From NCBI GenBank assembly GCA_944389195.1, contig CALXLM010000025.1:59602-123601 (forward strand): DNA of 64,000 nucleotides. The letters run 5' to 3'. The position numbers and the translations under genes were made by a program. The notes under the pieces are model-generated. The model was not told where the DNA came from. It searched no databases and saw only the letters and a program-made list of their open reading frames with translations. Source of the stretch: an uncultured Opitutales bacterium (GTDB lineage Bacteria; Verrucomicrobiota; Verrucomicrobiia; Opitutales; Intestinicryptomonadaceae). Numbering within the stretch: position 1 is the stretch's first letter; each line of letters opens with the position of its first letter. Shown here one piece after another: positions 45,320 through 54,785 of this stretch.

Positions 45320-48256
45320 ATGAAATCCCCGCAGCGTTATCCTTTTTTTCAAATGAGCGACGGAATTTTAAAGCGCGAAGGCGCTGAGGATTATATACCT
45401 GCAACGGAAGCCGAACAGGCCGAGATGCTTTGCAAGGTGGGCGAAAGCTCCCTCGACGGCCTTTTTGATTGCATAGCCGATACTTTTATTTTGGGAGATT
45501 CGGGACTCGGAAAGAAGATGTCTCCTGGCGAAGTTATGGCGGGCATGGAGGCTATGGCGGCAAAAAACAAGCTGTTTAGACATTCCTTTTTGGGCGATTC
45601 GCTCCCGATATGGAATGTAGAGCCGATATGTTCGGAGATAGCCTCAATGCGCGGCCTCTATACTGCCTACACCCCATATCAGCCCGAAAGAAGCCAGGGT
45701 ACTCTCATATCTCATTGGATTTACCAATGCGCCGTTTCCGCGCTCACGGGTTTCGAGGCCGTAAATTGCTCGCTTTACGACAGGGCTACCGCAATTTTTG
45801 AAGCGGCCGCATGCGCGGTGCGTATCACGCGCGGAGACACGGCGGTTCTAAGCTCGTCGCTTTTGCCGGGCGACATAGAAACCGTGAAAACCCTCGCCCG
45901 CTTTACGGGCCTAAAAATTGCCGTCGCCGACGATATCGCGGCAGCCCTCGACGTTTTCCCGAACGCCGCCTGCGTTGTTTACCCGCAAATTTCAAACGTC
46001 GGATTGCTAAACGACGTCGATGCCATAGCCGACATTTGTTCCGAAAAAAAAGTAAAATTTGTGGCTGTTGTGGACCCCATGCTTTTGGGCGACGGCGGCC
46101 TCAAGCCACCGTCGGAATTCGGTAAAAAGGGAGCCGACATCGTTGTGGGGGAAGGCCAACATTTATGTTCACCGCCGAATTTCGGAGGGCCCGGCCTCGG
46201 CCTGTTCGCCGTAAGGTTCAACGAATCTAATAAAACCGATATAAGGCAGTCTCCCGGGCGTTTTGTAGGCATGGCAAAAGACATATCCGGCCGTCCGGCG
46301 TTTGCAATGGTGATGTCCGCGCGCGAGCAGCATATCAGGCGGGAAAAAGCCACATCAAACATATGCTCCAACCAAGCTTTTATGGCGACGCTCGCCGGCG
46401 CCGCGCTTTTAAGCATGGGCGATTCAGGAATGCGGAAGGCTCTGGAAACCGCAAGGGCCATTGCAGAGGAGGCTTTTGAAAAAATAACTTCGCTTGAAGG
46501 GTTCGATTACCCCTTCGGCGAGGCTCCGTTTTTTAACGAATTTTGCGTAGAAACTCCCATTCCTGCCGGTTCGCTTATCGAAGCCGCTTCAAATGCCGGA
46601 ATAGCCCTCGGCATTGACGCCGGAGGCCGCGCCGGAATGGGAAAAAACATTTTGAAAATATCGTTTTCAAACGCGAACACGCGCGCGGACGTGGACGCGC
46701 TCGTAGGGTTCCTTTCGGGATACGCCACAGGGTTGCGCGCCGGCAGAAAGGCCCCCGAAATACCGCGCTCCGCGCTGCGCATTTCGCCGCCGAAAATTCC
46801 GTCGCATTCTTTCGTCGCCTTGAAAAAGTACTATTTAGAGCTTTCCTCCTTAAACGCCTCTCCGGATTCGGCATGCTATCCGCTCGGCTCGTGCACGATG
46901 AAATACAACCCGCTGCTCCTCGACAGGGCGGCGGCGTTGCCGGGCTTTGCCAATTCACACCCACAGGCGCCGGAGCGCGACACGCAGGGAAATCTCGAGC
47001 TTTTGTGGCGTTTTGCCGAAGCCGTAAAATCGCTCACGAATCTCGACGACGTCGCGCTTCAGCCGGTTGCGGGCGCGCAGGGAGAATTGTGCGGATTAAA
47101 AATGGTGCAAGCCTACCACAGGGACAATTCAGACGGCGCGCGCGACGTCATATTAATACCCTCAAGCGCGCACGGAACAAACTTTGCGTCGGCTGCCATG
47201 GCGGGTTTCAAGACGGAAAATATAATAAGGATTCCCGCAGCCGAAAACGGCATGATTGATTTAAGCGAGCTTTTGAGGCTTGTCGAAAAATACGGCGACC
47301 GGATTTCGGCGGTCATGATAACAAACCCGAATACGTCCGGCATTTTCGAGTCGGGTTTCGCGGATATAGCCGACGCTGTGCATAAGGCGGGAGGGCTTGT
47401 GTACATGGACGGCGCCAATTTCAACGCGGTGGCAGGCAGGCTCGATCTCAAGGCTATGGGCGTCGACGCTGTCCACAACAACATTCATAAAACTTGGGCA
47501 GTGGCCCACGGAGGTGGCGGCCCGGGAGACGGGTTTGTGGCGGTGGCTAAAAAGCTTTCCGACTATATCCCATCATACCGCGTGGTTCGGCGCGGGGAAA
47601 AATACTTTTTGGAAAAGCCGAAAAAATCCGTGGGAAGCTTTCACCGAAACTTTGGAAATTTCGCAAACAAGGTCCGCGCTTTGGCGTATATTTGGCGGCT
47701 CGGAAACGCCGGCGTAAGAAGAATGTCGGCTTCGGCGGTGCTCGCTTCGAGGTATTTGTTCGAAAAGCTCGGAAAAGATTGGGAGATTCTTCCCAAAGAA
47801 ACAAGAAGCGTTCCGCGCATGCACGAGTTTATAATCACCCCTCCGGACGACGTTTTTGAGGCTCTCGAAAAAGCCGGCGTATCCAGGCGCGACGCGGTCG
47901 CCCGCATAGGAAAGATGTTTCTCGATTTCGGGTTTCACGCGCCAACCGTTGCGTTTCCCGAAGTTTTCGGGCTAATGGTGGAGCCCACCGAAAGCTACGA
48001 CAAAGCCGAACTCGACAGATTTGCGGAGGCGGCTTCAGCCATATTGAGAATTATTCGGGAAAATCCATACGCCGCCGCAAAAGCCCCGCGGTTTACCCCC
48101 ATAGACCGCATAGACGATGTTGAGGCAAACCGCAAACCGGTTTTATCGTCCGCTCTCGACGTGCTTCCGGAGATTCCGAAAGATAGGGTATTATTTGATA
48201 AACTTGGAAAAATGGATATAAAATATTTGATAAAATTGATTGCCTCGGATTCTTGA
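45320..48256 (+). CDS. gcvP: glycine dehydrogenase (decarboxylating), fused PA-PB type
   Basis: A 978-residue PLP-dependent P-protein that decarboxylates glycine and transfers the aminomethyl group to H-protein. The first half (YIPATEAEQAEMLCKVGESS, VVDPMLLGDGGLKPP, EGQHLCSPPNFGGPGLGLFA) resembles the P-alpha subunit and the second (CYPLGSCTMKYNP, LIPSSAHGTNFAS) the P-beta subunit of two-component systems, with the PLP Lys at about residue 724 (NNIHKTWAVAHGGGGPG). ATG 45320 is chosen; the open frame further upstream lacks family match, and ATG 45353 is an alternative. Neither gcvT nor gcvH is in the window. Followed by GH gene with an 36-base gap. Confidence 0.92.
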   Translation: MKSPQRYPFFQMSDGILKREGAEDYIPATEAEQAEMLCKVGESSLDGLFDCIADTFILGDSGLGKKMSPGEVMAGMEAMAAKNKLFRHSFLGDSLPIWNVEPICSEIASMRGLYTAYTPYQPERSQGTLISHWIYQCAVSALTGFEAVNCSLYDRATAIFEAAACAVRITRGDTAVLSSSLLPGDIETVKTLARFTGLKIAVADDIAAALDVFPNAACVVYPQISNVGLLNDVDAIADICSEKKVKFVAVVDPMLLGDGGLKPPSEFGKKGADIVVGEGQHLCSPPNFGGPGLGLFAVRFNESNKTDIRQSPGRFVGMAKDISGRPAFAMVMSAREQHIRREKATSNICSNQAFMATLAGAALLSMGDSGMRKALETARAIAEEAFEKITSLEGFDYPFGEAPFFNEFCVETPIPAGSLIEAASNAGIALGIDAGGRAGMGKNILKISFSNANTRADVDALVGFLSGYATGLRAGRKAPEIPRSALRISPPKIPSHSFVALKKYYLELSSLNASPDSACYPLGSCTMKYNPLLLDRAAALPGFANSHPQAPERDTQGNLELLWRFAEAVKSLTNLDDVALQPVAGAQGELCGLKMVQAYHRDNSDGARDVILIPSSAHGTNFASAAMAGFKTENIIRIPAAENGMIDLSELLRLVEKYGDRISAVMITNPNTSGIFESGFADIADAVHKAGGLVYMDGANFNAVAGRLDLKAMGVDAVHNNIHKTWAVAHGGGGPGDGFVAVAKKLSDYIPSYRVVRRGEKYFLEKPKKSVGSFHRNFGNFANKVRALAYIWRLGNAGVRRMSASAVLASRYLFEKLGKDWEILPKETRSVPRMHEFIITPPDDVFEALEKAGVSRRDAVARIGKMFLDFGFHAPTVAFPEVFGLMVEPTESYDKAELDRFAEAASAILRIIRENPYAAAKAPRFTPIDRIDDVEANRKPVLSSALDVLPEIPKDRVLFDKLGKMDIKYLIKLIASDS

Positions 48257-48292
48257 ACTGTTATTTATATTTTTTAAAAAAAGGAGGAATAC

Positions 48293-51200
48293 ATGTTAAA
48301 ATTAATACCTATTGCTACTACAATATTATGTCTATCATATATATGCAACGCATCTTCAAACGCCGATAAACACACCGCCGAAATACTGGTTTCCGCAGGT
48401 GAAAAGATTTCGGTGGTTTCGAAAACAAACGGCACATCCGCCGTCCACGCAAGCTGGCTCGGTGTGGACGCCCCAAAAAACATATCGGCCACCAAAACCG
48501 CATTCTCCGACAAGTGGACGCCTATGGGGCTTTCAGTCATGCCGACAGCCGACGGCTACGTAGATATTATATTGCGGAGCTGTTTCGCGCGAGATGCAAA
48601 CCGCAAGGTTCTTGAAAACCGCACTCTATTTAGAAATCTCGTCGTTGACGGGGTAAAATACGGTTCGGACGAATTGAAAAGCCCCGATGGCAGCGAGGTG
48701 ACCTACAGCAAAAAGATATCCGTTCCCGTTAAAGCACAAAACGGCAAGCCGCTTTCGATATCGGTGGAAATGAAAGTTCCCGACAGATGGTACGGGACTA
48801 AAACCATAGATTTGACGAAGCATGCAAACATGCCGGCGGACGGTTCCAAAGGGGCGCTTACCCCCATGAAAAACCTCCCCGTAGGCGAAACCGTCCTGGG
48901 CGGGATGAAGTACGATTTTGTAAACCCGGAAAAAACGGGCGGCAAGAGGGCGGCGCACATTGCCTACAATTCCCCGCTGTCTGTCGATTTGGGAGGCGAA
49001 AACGTGCGCGGAAAATACCTGTACGTTTTGGCGGCTTCGTCTAATGACCTCAATTATACGGACCATGCAAACTGCAATCTTGTAATACACTATAAGAACG
49101 GAATATCTAAAAACTTCTGGATAAGAAAGGACCGGGAGTTCGGCACGTCAAAGGACGCGCCAAAGCCGGCTACTAAGGGCATTCCCGTCTATGTAGACGA
49201 CAAGGAAAAAAACACGGGCGTGCTTTACTTTACCCAGCTTACGCTGAAGAACGATTCCCCCATAGACCGCATCACAATAAGCGGAGAAAAACTAAACGTA
49301 TTTGCGATTACGGTTTCAAACGAATTTGTTTCATCGACAATCCCCCATAAGTACGATATGTCGCAGTGGAGGGTTGTTGACATGTCGGATTTGGCGGTAA
49401 AAGACGGATCGGCGTTAGACGTCTCTGAGGGTATCGGGAAGCCGAAAGCCGGCAGATACGGAAGAGTTGTGATATCCAAAGACGGCCATTTTGAATTCGA
49501 AAAAATGCCCGGAAAGAAAGTCAAATTTAAAGGCACGAATTGGCGGCCCGGCGACATGTTCGGAAGAACCGCAAAAACGCATGCTGACATAGACGAACTC
49601 GCCAAAATGATGCGCAAGCAGGGATACAACCTCGTGCGCTGGCGACTGTCGATGAACAAAAACGAATTCGCCGCCCCGTATGTGCTCAAAGAATACAACA
49701 AAGACATGTACGATTATTTCTTCTACGCCATGGCGCGCGAGGGCGTATATTCCCACTTCAACCTTTCAAGCCACGATTTGGGCAATCCGGATTTCGAATG
49801 GGGAGACCGCTACGACGTTAAAATAAAGATGTTTTTCGGCGATACTCAGACGCGCGAGGATTGGCGCAAACTTGTAAAGATGCAGCTAAATCTCGTAAAC
49901 AAATACACAGGTAAAAAGTGGAAGGACGACCTTTCGATAGCAACCACCGAATACTATAACGAAATAGAGCTCGGACCGGTCGATATGAAAAAAGCTTCGC
50001 CGCAAACGAAAAAGTTTGTGGACGAAAAATTCGTGGCGTTCCTAAAAAGGAAATATGGAACGTTTGAGAACTGGAACGAGCCCGAATGGAAAAAGCGCTT
50101 CAATCTGAAAAGTTTTGACGATGTAAAATTTTCTAACGCCGTCAACACCCATCACGATGTGGCCCATTTTCTGTTGGAAAACGGGCGCGACATGCAGAAG
50201 TTTTGCGAGAATGTTGTCAGAAACGAAGAGGGCTTCGAACCTCCGTTGCACCAGCACAACGTAATAAGAACAACACCGTTTGCGCTTCTTAGCGCGGAAG
50301 CCGGCGATTACATTGCGCTGAATGTTTACCACAACCACCCGTCGGCGTTTATGGACATAGGTTCTTATGTGGGCCAGGAGTCTTCCATTTCAAATTTCGC
50401 CAGATATTTCCGCGCAACAGCCGCCAAGCGCGTTGCGGGAAGGCCGATGATGCTTTCCGAATGGCAGCACTGCCACTGGAATCCGCGCAAATACGAGGGC
50501 GGCATCGTCATGCCTGCCTACGCGGCTTTGCAGGATTTTGACAACCTCACCGTCCACGACGTTGCGGTTCTCAATACGCAGTCTCCGCTCGGGCCTTTTG
50601 AGGTCGCCAGAAGCCCGGTATTTAGGGCTAACGAATTTTTATCGTATGTCCTCTTTTACAGGGGCGACGTAAAAAAGTCTCCGTCGCGTGTAGATTTGGT
50701 TTACGATAAGGATTATATAGAGAACTCCAAGAATTTTGGAAATGCCATGAACGACGAACAGTCGAAGATAGCTCTCATGACCGGCTTCGCCACGGATTTT
50801 CCATCCGCGCGCGAAACACCGATGGTCAGAAACATAAGGCGCACTCCGGCTTCCCTTAAAATAAAACCGGTAGGGTATTCGGAAACATGGTCTTCCAACA
50901 ACTTCGCATCGAGTGGTTCGGGCGACAAGAAGTTCGACATCTCGGAAATGACCGAAACACTGCGCAAGAAGGGCATTCTGCCGAAAGAAAACATTTCCGA
51001 TCCGTCTAAGGGCGTTTTCCAAAGCGACACCGGAGAAATCACGATGAGGGTTCCGGAAGAACTCATAAAGGTTGTCACCCCGAATACGGAGGCCGTAGCG
51101 CTTACGCCTGCCACGAAGAACGAAAAACTGGGCTTGGTCACCGTGAAATCGACTTCGGAACCCGCCGCTTTCGCTGTCACCAGCGTTGACGGGAAGCCTT

Positions 51201-51559
51201 TGTCGAAATCCCGACGCATGGTGGTGATATACAATACCGACAATATCTCGACCGGCTTTGAGGTCTCGAGAGACATGTGCAATCTCGTTTCGAGCGGAAG
51301 AACGCCTATTTTAATGAAAGTCGGCAAGGTGTCTGCTACGATAAAACTGCCCGAAGACAAAGGGGGGATATTGGCCCGCATGGCGGCGCTTTTCGGATTG
51401 AAGCGCGATGCGCCTACGTACTCGCTGTATGCGCTAAAAATCACGGGCGAACGCCTCGAAAAAATCCCCGTTGAAATAAAGGACGGTATGATAAATATAG
51501 AGTTGGATACATCCAAACTTAAAGAATTTTCTCCGTTTTTCGAACTCGCAGCCGAATAG
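48293..51559 (+). CDS. secreted clan GH-A-like glycoside hydrolase (copy 1)
   Basis: A 1088-residue secreted protein: signal peptide (MLKLIPIATTILCLSYICNA) and beta-rich ancillary region to about residue 400, then a TIM-barrel-like domain with NPD...GDRYDVKIKM, acid/base candidate Glu557 in EYYNEIELG, and nucleophile candidate Glu723 in MLSEWQHCHWN. The spacing of the two Glu fits clan GH-A. A C-terminal beta domain (about 900-1088) ends EFSPFFELAAE. The strong AAGGAGG 5 bases before the start is the best ribosome site in the region. It lies 36 bases after gcvP and is paralogous to the next gene. Substrate is unknown; no CAZy family can be named with confidence. Confidence 0.78.
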   Translation: MLKLIPIATTILCLSYICNASSNADKHTAEILVSAGEKISVVSKTNGTSAVHASWLGVDAPKNISATKTAFSDKWTPMGLSVMPTADGYVDIILRSCFARDANRKVLENRTLFRNLVVDGVKYGSDELKSPDGSEVTYSKKISVPVKAQNGKPLSISVEMKVPDRWYGTKTIDLTKHANMPADGSKGALTPMKNLPVGETVLGGMKYDFVNPEKTGGKRAAHIAYNSPLSVDLGGENVRGKYLYVLAASSNDLNYTDHANCNLVIHYKNGISKNFWIRKDREFGTSKDAPKPATKGIPVYVDDKEKNTGVLYFTQLTLKNDSPIDRITISGEKLNVFAITVSNEFVSSTIPHKYDMSQWRVVDMSDLAVKDGSALDVSEGIGKPKAGRYGRVVISKDGHFEFEKMPGKKVKFKGTNWRPGDMFGRTAKTHADIDELAKMMRKQGYNLVRWRLSMNKNEFAAPYVLKEYNKDMYDYFFYAMAREGVYSHFNLSSHDLGNPDFEWGDRYDVKIKMFFGDTQTREDWRKLVKMQLNLVNKYTGKKWKDDLSIATTEYYNEIELGPVDMKKASPQTKKFVDEKFVAFLKRKYGTFENWNEPEWKKRFNLKSFDDVKFSNAVNTHHDVAHFLLENGRDMQKFCENVVRNEEGFEPPLHQHNVIRTTPFALLSAEAGDYIALNVYHNHPSAFMDIGSYVGQESSISNFARYFRATAAKRVAGRPMMLSEWQHCHWNPRKYEGGIVMPAYAALQDFDNLTVHDVAVLNTQSPLGPFEVARSPVFRANEFLSYVLFYRGDVKKSPSRVDLVYDKDYIENSKNFGNAMNDEQSKIALMTGFATDFPSARETPMVRNIRRTPASLKIKPVGYSETWSSNNFASSGSGDKKFDISEMTETLRKKGILPKENISDPSKGVFQSDTGEITMRVPEELIKVVTPNTEAVALTPATKNEKLGLVTVKSTSEPAAFAVTSVDGKPLSKSRRMVVIYNTDNISTGFEVSRDMCNLVSSGRTPILMKVGKVSATIKLPEDKGGILARMAALFGLKRDAPTYSLYALKITGERLEKIPVEIKDGMINIELDTSKLKEFSPFFELAAE

Positions 51560-51616
51560 AGTCGGTTGCGAGGCGGATTCTTTTAATTTTAATCTATAAA
51601 TACCATAATAAAAAAT

Positions 51617-54394
51617 ATGAAAAAAACTCTACTACAATTAGCATTGGCGTTGTCCGTTGCCGTGTTCTCGGCCGGCTGCGACAAAAAAGCGCAAGTGGCC
51701 GATATCTCCGCATCGGTAAACGCAAAACTGGATTCCGTAAAAGGCGTCAAACCCGGATTGCAGGACTTTGGCGGCATGGGATTCGCAATAAGCGATCCGG
51801 CCGCCACTGGAGGCAATTGGGTGATATCCACATCGGCCCAAAACAATACCGCAGAGGCGGACGTTTCAAAGTATATAAAGGATAACGACAAATATATCTT
51901 TCTTTTGCACGCCTATGAGGGAATGTCGGGAAAGGGCGAGTTCGGCGGAGAAATGGAGATAATATTTTCCGACGGCCGCGTAATAAAGTCATGGGTAAAG
52001 GGAGGCAGGGACATAGGCCCCGTCGAAGGCCCTCCTAGCACATATGACAACGCCATGCCCGTTTACGTCGGTGACAAGGTTGGCAAATCGGGAGTATTGT
52101 ATTTAAGCCGCTTCATTGTAAATTATGGCGCAGTACCCGGCGCTAAGCCGGCAACGGTTTCAAAAATAAAGTTTAAATCGAAGAACAAGTGGCACATTGC
52201 GGGCATATCGCTGTCTTCCGAGGAGGTTCAAACCACCGAAAATTACGTTTTCGATCCTAATATATGGAAACCTTTGGATACTTCGGACCTATCGATAAAG
52301 GAGGGCAGCGCCCTCGACGTGTCGTCGCAAATGACTGGCGCGCCGTGCGGGGTTGACGGAAAGGTCGTCATAGGTAAAACAGGGAAATTCGAGTTTGAGA
52401 AAAAACCGGGTATCCCGATACGCTTTAAGGGCACAAATTTGCGCCTTGCAAACCGTTTTCCGGTGGAGAACGAAGTGACAGACCCTTCGGCGCCCAAAGT
52501 CACGGGAGAACTCGTGCGTAACCACGAGGAAATCGACGAATATGTAAACATACTCAAAAAGCAGGGATACAACGCCGTGCGCTGGCGCCCGGCCATGCGC
52601 GGCAAGGCCGAATACGACGCGCCGTACCGCTTGAAGCCAGAAATTCAGGATATGTACGACTATTACATATATGCGCTTAAACGAGAAGGCATATACATAT
52701 TCTATTATCTTTGCAGCAACGACGACGGCAGCCCGGATTTTAGGTGGGACGAACGCCAAACCATCAAGGTAAAAATGATGCTCGGCGACAAGCAGGTTCG
52801 GGAAAACTGGCGCAAGCTTGCAAAGATGCAGCTTGAGCATGTGAACCCATACACGGGCATGGCGCTTAAGGACGATCCCGTTGTGGCTACGCTTGAGTAT
52901 TGGAATGAATTTGAAATCGGTGCGAGAAGCTACAACGCTTTGACTACTGAGGGCAAAGAACTCGTATCCAAAAAGTTTAAGGAATTTGCAAAGAACAAGT
53001 ATGGCACCGTTGATAAGTTCATTGCCGACAATAAGAAATGGGTGCAGGATCTCCCTATTAAATCTTTTGACGACTTAGACCTATCGCCGTATTCGAACAG
53101 GTTTACGAAGGTTTACGCACAGTTTGTCATAGAGGCAATGCGCGACACGCAAGCATATTGGAGAAAGGTCATACACGACGAAATAGGAATGAAAGTTCCC
53201 ATTCATCAGAACAATTGCGCAAAGGAAATCTATTGGGGCTTTATCGGCGCTGAGGGCGGAAGCTATATAGCTTGCAACACGTATTTTGTACACCCGTCGT
53301 CTTATCTCATAGGCGGAATCGTGTCTGGCGAAAGCGAATTCAAGACGGATACATATTTTTGGCGTTCCACAATCGGACGCAAAGTGGCCGGAATGCCTAT
53401 GACCGTCACTGAATACCAGCACTGCCACTTCAATAAATACAAGCACGAGGCGGCCCTCACATTCCCGGCCTATTCGGCGTTCAACGATTACGACGGCCTT
53501 ATCGTATTCGACGCGGCCGTGGCGCCGCGCGGAGGCGAATTGGGCTATTTTAACGTGGCAGAAAATCCGGTATTTAGGGCTAACGATTTTATCAACTTCT
53601 TCCTGTTTTACAGGGGGGACGTAAAAACTTCTCCGAACCGGGTTGACGTTCTTTGCGACGAAAACTTCATGAAGAACAGTGGTACAATCGCCTTAGGATT
53701 GCACGACCGCACGAAAATCGCCTTGATGACGGGGTTTGCGGTGAATTTCCCGTCGGCGCAAAAGGTCGAGGAGATTAAAAACGTCCCGATAAAGCCGGCG
53801 GCGCTTTCAATATCGCCCGACGACCAATTCGACATAAACGCGTTTGCGAAAGAGCTTAAGGCCAAAGGCGTCCTGCCCAAAGACAATATATCGGATCCGT
53901 CGCAGGGAATTTACCAAAGCGATACCGGCGAAATCACGATGCGTTCAAAAGAAAACATGATGAAGGTGGTCACGCCGAAAAGCGAAGCTATCGTAATGCG
54001 TTCGACTCTCAAAAACGAAAAATTGGGGAATCTTACGGTTAAGTCTTCCACTGCCGACGCGGCTGTGGCTGTATCCTCTCTGGACAACAAGCCCATATCC
54101 GATTCCGACAGACTTGTGCTTACATACAACACCGACGCAATCATGAAGGACTTTGGGGTCTCCAAGAACAGGCTATATGTGACGGCTTGGGGTTCCATGC
54201 CCGTTCTGATCGAAACGGGAAAGCTTTCGGCTGAACTGAAGCTTTCGCCGAACAAGAAGTACTCTGTATATTCGCTGAAGATGAACGGAGAGCGGGTGGA
54301 TAAGATTCCGATGGATGTCGTTGACGGGGTAATGAAAATAGAATTGGACACCTCAAAACATACGGCAGTATTTTTTGAGATAGTATCGGAATAG
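51617..54394 (+). CDS. lipoprotein clan GH-A-like glycoside hydrolase (copy 2)
   Basis: A 925-residue paralogue of the preceding gene with a lipoprotein signal (lipobox FSAGC, Cys21), so it is membrane-tethered. It keeps the barrel hallmarks: RWRPAMRGKAEYDAPYRL, acid/base candidate Glu431 (LEYWNEFEIG), nucleophile candidate Glu599 (TVTEYQHCHFN) and the same shared endings (DRL, SYLIG). It lacks the roughly 150-residue N-terminal part of copy 1 and the C-terminus ends HTAVFFEIVSE. The pair differs in anchoring: one freely secreted, one lipidated. No Shine-Dalgarno site is seen before the ATG (AAAAAAT). It precedes the MFS importer by 391 bases. Confidence 0.78.
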   Translation: MKKTLLQLALALSVAVFSAGCDKKAQVADISASVNAKLDSVKGVKPGLQDFGGMGFAISDPAATGGNWVISTSAQNNTAEADVSKYIKDNDKYIFLLHAYEGMSGKGEFGGEMEIIFSDGRVIKSWVKGGRDIGPVEGPPSTYDNAMPVYVGDKVGKSGVLYLSRFIVNYGAVPGAKPATVSKIKFKSKNKWHIAGISLSSEEVQTTENYVFDPNIWKPLDTSDLSIKEGSALDVSSQMTGAPCGVDGKVVIGKTGKFEFEKKPGIPIRFKGTNLRLANRFPVENEVTDPSAPKVTGELVRNHEEIDEYVNILKKQGYNAVRWRPAMRGKAEYDAPYRLKPEIQDMYDYYIYALKREGIYIFYYLCSNDDGSPDFRWDERQTIKVKMMLGDKQVRENWRKLAKMQLEHVNPYTGMALKDDPVVATLEYWNEFEIGARSYNALTTEGKELVSKKFKEFAKNKYGTVDKFIADNKKWVQDLPIKSFDDLDLSPYSNRFTKVYAQFVIEAMRDTQAYWRKVIHDEIGMKVPIHQNNCAKEIYWGFIGAEGGSYIACNTYFVHPSSYLIGGIVSGESEFKTDTYFWRSTIGRKVAGMPMTVTEYQHCHFNKYKHEAALTFPAYSAFNDYDGLIVFDAAVAPRGGELGYFNVAENPVFRANDFINFFLFYRGDVKTSPNRVDVLCDENFMKNSGTIALGLHDRTKIALMTGFAVNFPSAQKVEEIKNVPIKPAALSISPDDQFDINAFAKELKAKGVLPKDNISDPSQGIYQSDTGEITMRSKENMMKVVTPKSEAIVMRSTLKNEKLGNLTVKSSTADAAVAVSSLDNKPISDSDRLVLTYNTDAIMKDFGVSKNRLYVTAWGSMPVLIETGKLSAELKLSPNKKYSVYSLKMNGERVDKIPMDVVDGVMKIELDTSKHTAVFFEIVSE

Positions 54395-54412
54395 CGCATT
54401 ATGCGTCGGCCT

Positions 54413-54443
54413 TTCCGCGCGGGGAGTCGGATCCCGCGCGGAA
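54413..54443 (+). terminator. GC-rich hairpin after the second hydrolase
   Basis: An 11-bp perfect stem TTCCGCGCGGG/CCCGCGCGGAA with a nine-base loop starts 18 bases after the stop codon, followed by TTGTTTCC. It is a probable terminator or mRNA 3' stabiliser separating hydrolase and MFS transcripts. Confidence 0.6.
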
Positions 54444-54594
54444 GGTTGTTTCCTGTCCGGCGCGGTACCCGGCGAGGTCGTGGCGTCTGTGTCTGGAAGG
54501 CGCTTTGCGGGTTCGCAATGTATTCGGTCCAGTATTTTTCAAAGTTTGCAACGGGTTTAGGCGGAAAAATTTTGCCTTCAACTTATTAAATACG

Positions 54595-54669
54595 GATATT
54601 TCAACCGCGCAGCCGGAACCTTCATTAGCGGAACACTCATGTTCCAAGCAGCAAGCTTTGTGTACAATA
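54595..54669. repeat. degenerate dispersed repeat, copy 2
   Basis: About 75 bases similar to 29770-29850 (see that entry). The shared blocks are TTCATT, GCGGAA, CATGTT and CAGCAAGCTTT. Confidence 0.5.
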
Positions 54670-54734
54670 AGCTTTACAAAAATCCTTTTGGGGAGTTTAT
54701 AATTCAAAGCAGTTTGGCGCATATAATTACGTCG

Positions 54735-54754
54735 GGAATGTTATTCAACATTCC
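54735..54754. promoter_or_regulatory. perfect palindrome upstream of MFS gene (possible operator)
   Basis: GGAATGTT-ATTC-AACATTCC is a perfect 8+8 inverted repeat centred about 40 bases before the MFS start codon. It could bind a dimeric regulator of the carbohydrate genes or act as a small hairpin; the following ATATTTTTTA could also make it a terminator. Confidence 0.5.
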
Positions 54755-54785
54755 AAGAATATATTTTTTACAGCACACATAAAAA

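Larger units (their letters stand above)
54395..54785. other. intergenic region between hydrolase and MFS genes
   Basis: It holds no gene that I can support. It contains a long GC hairpin (54413-54443), the second copy of a degenerate repeat (54595-54669) and a perfect 8-bp palindrome 31 bases before the MFS start (54735-54754), and is otherwise AT-rich near the downstream end. Confidence 0.6.

Noticed and set aside
52190..52206. RpoN-like TGGCACATTGCGGGC inside the second hydrolase
   Set aside because: Within coding sequence with no gene downstream in the correct direction; likely chance.
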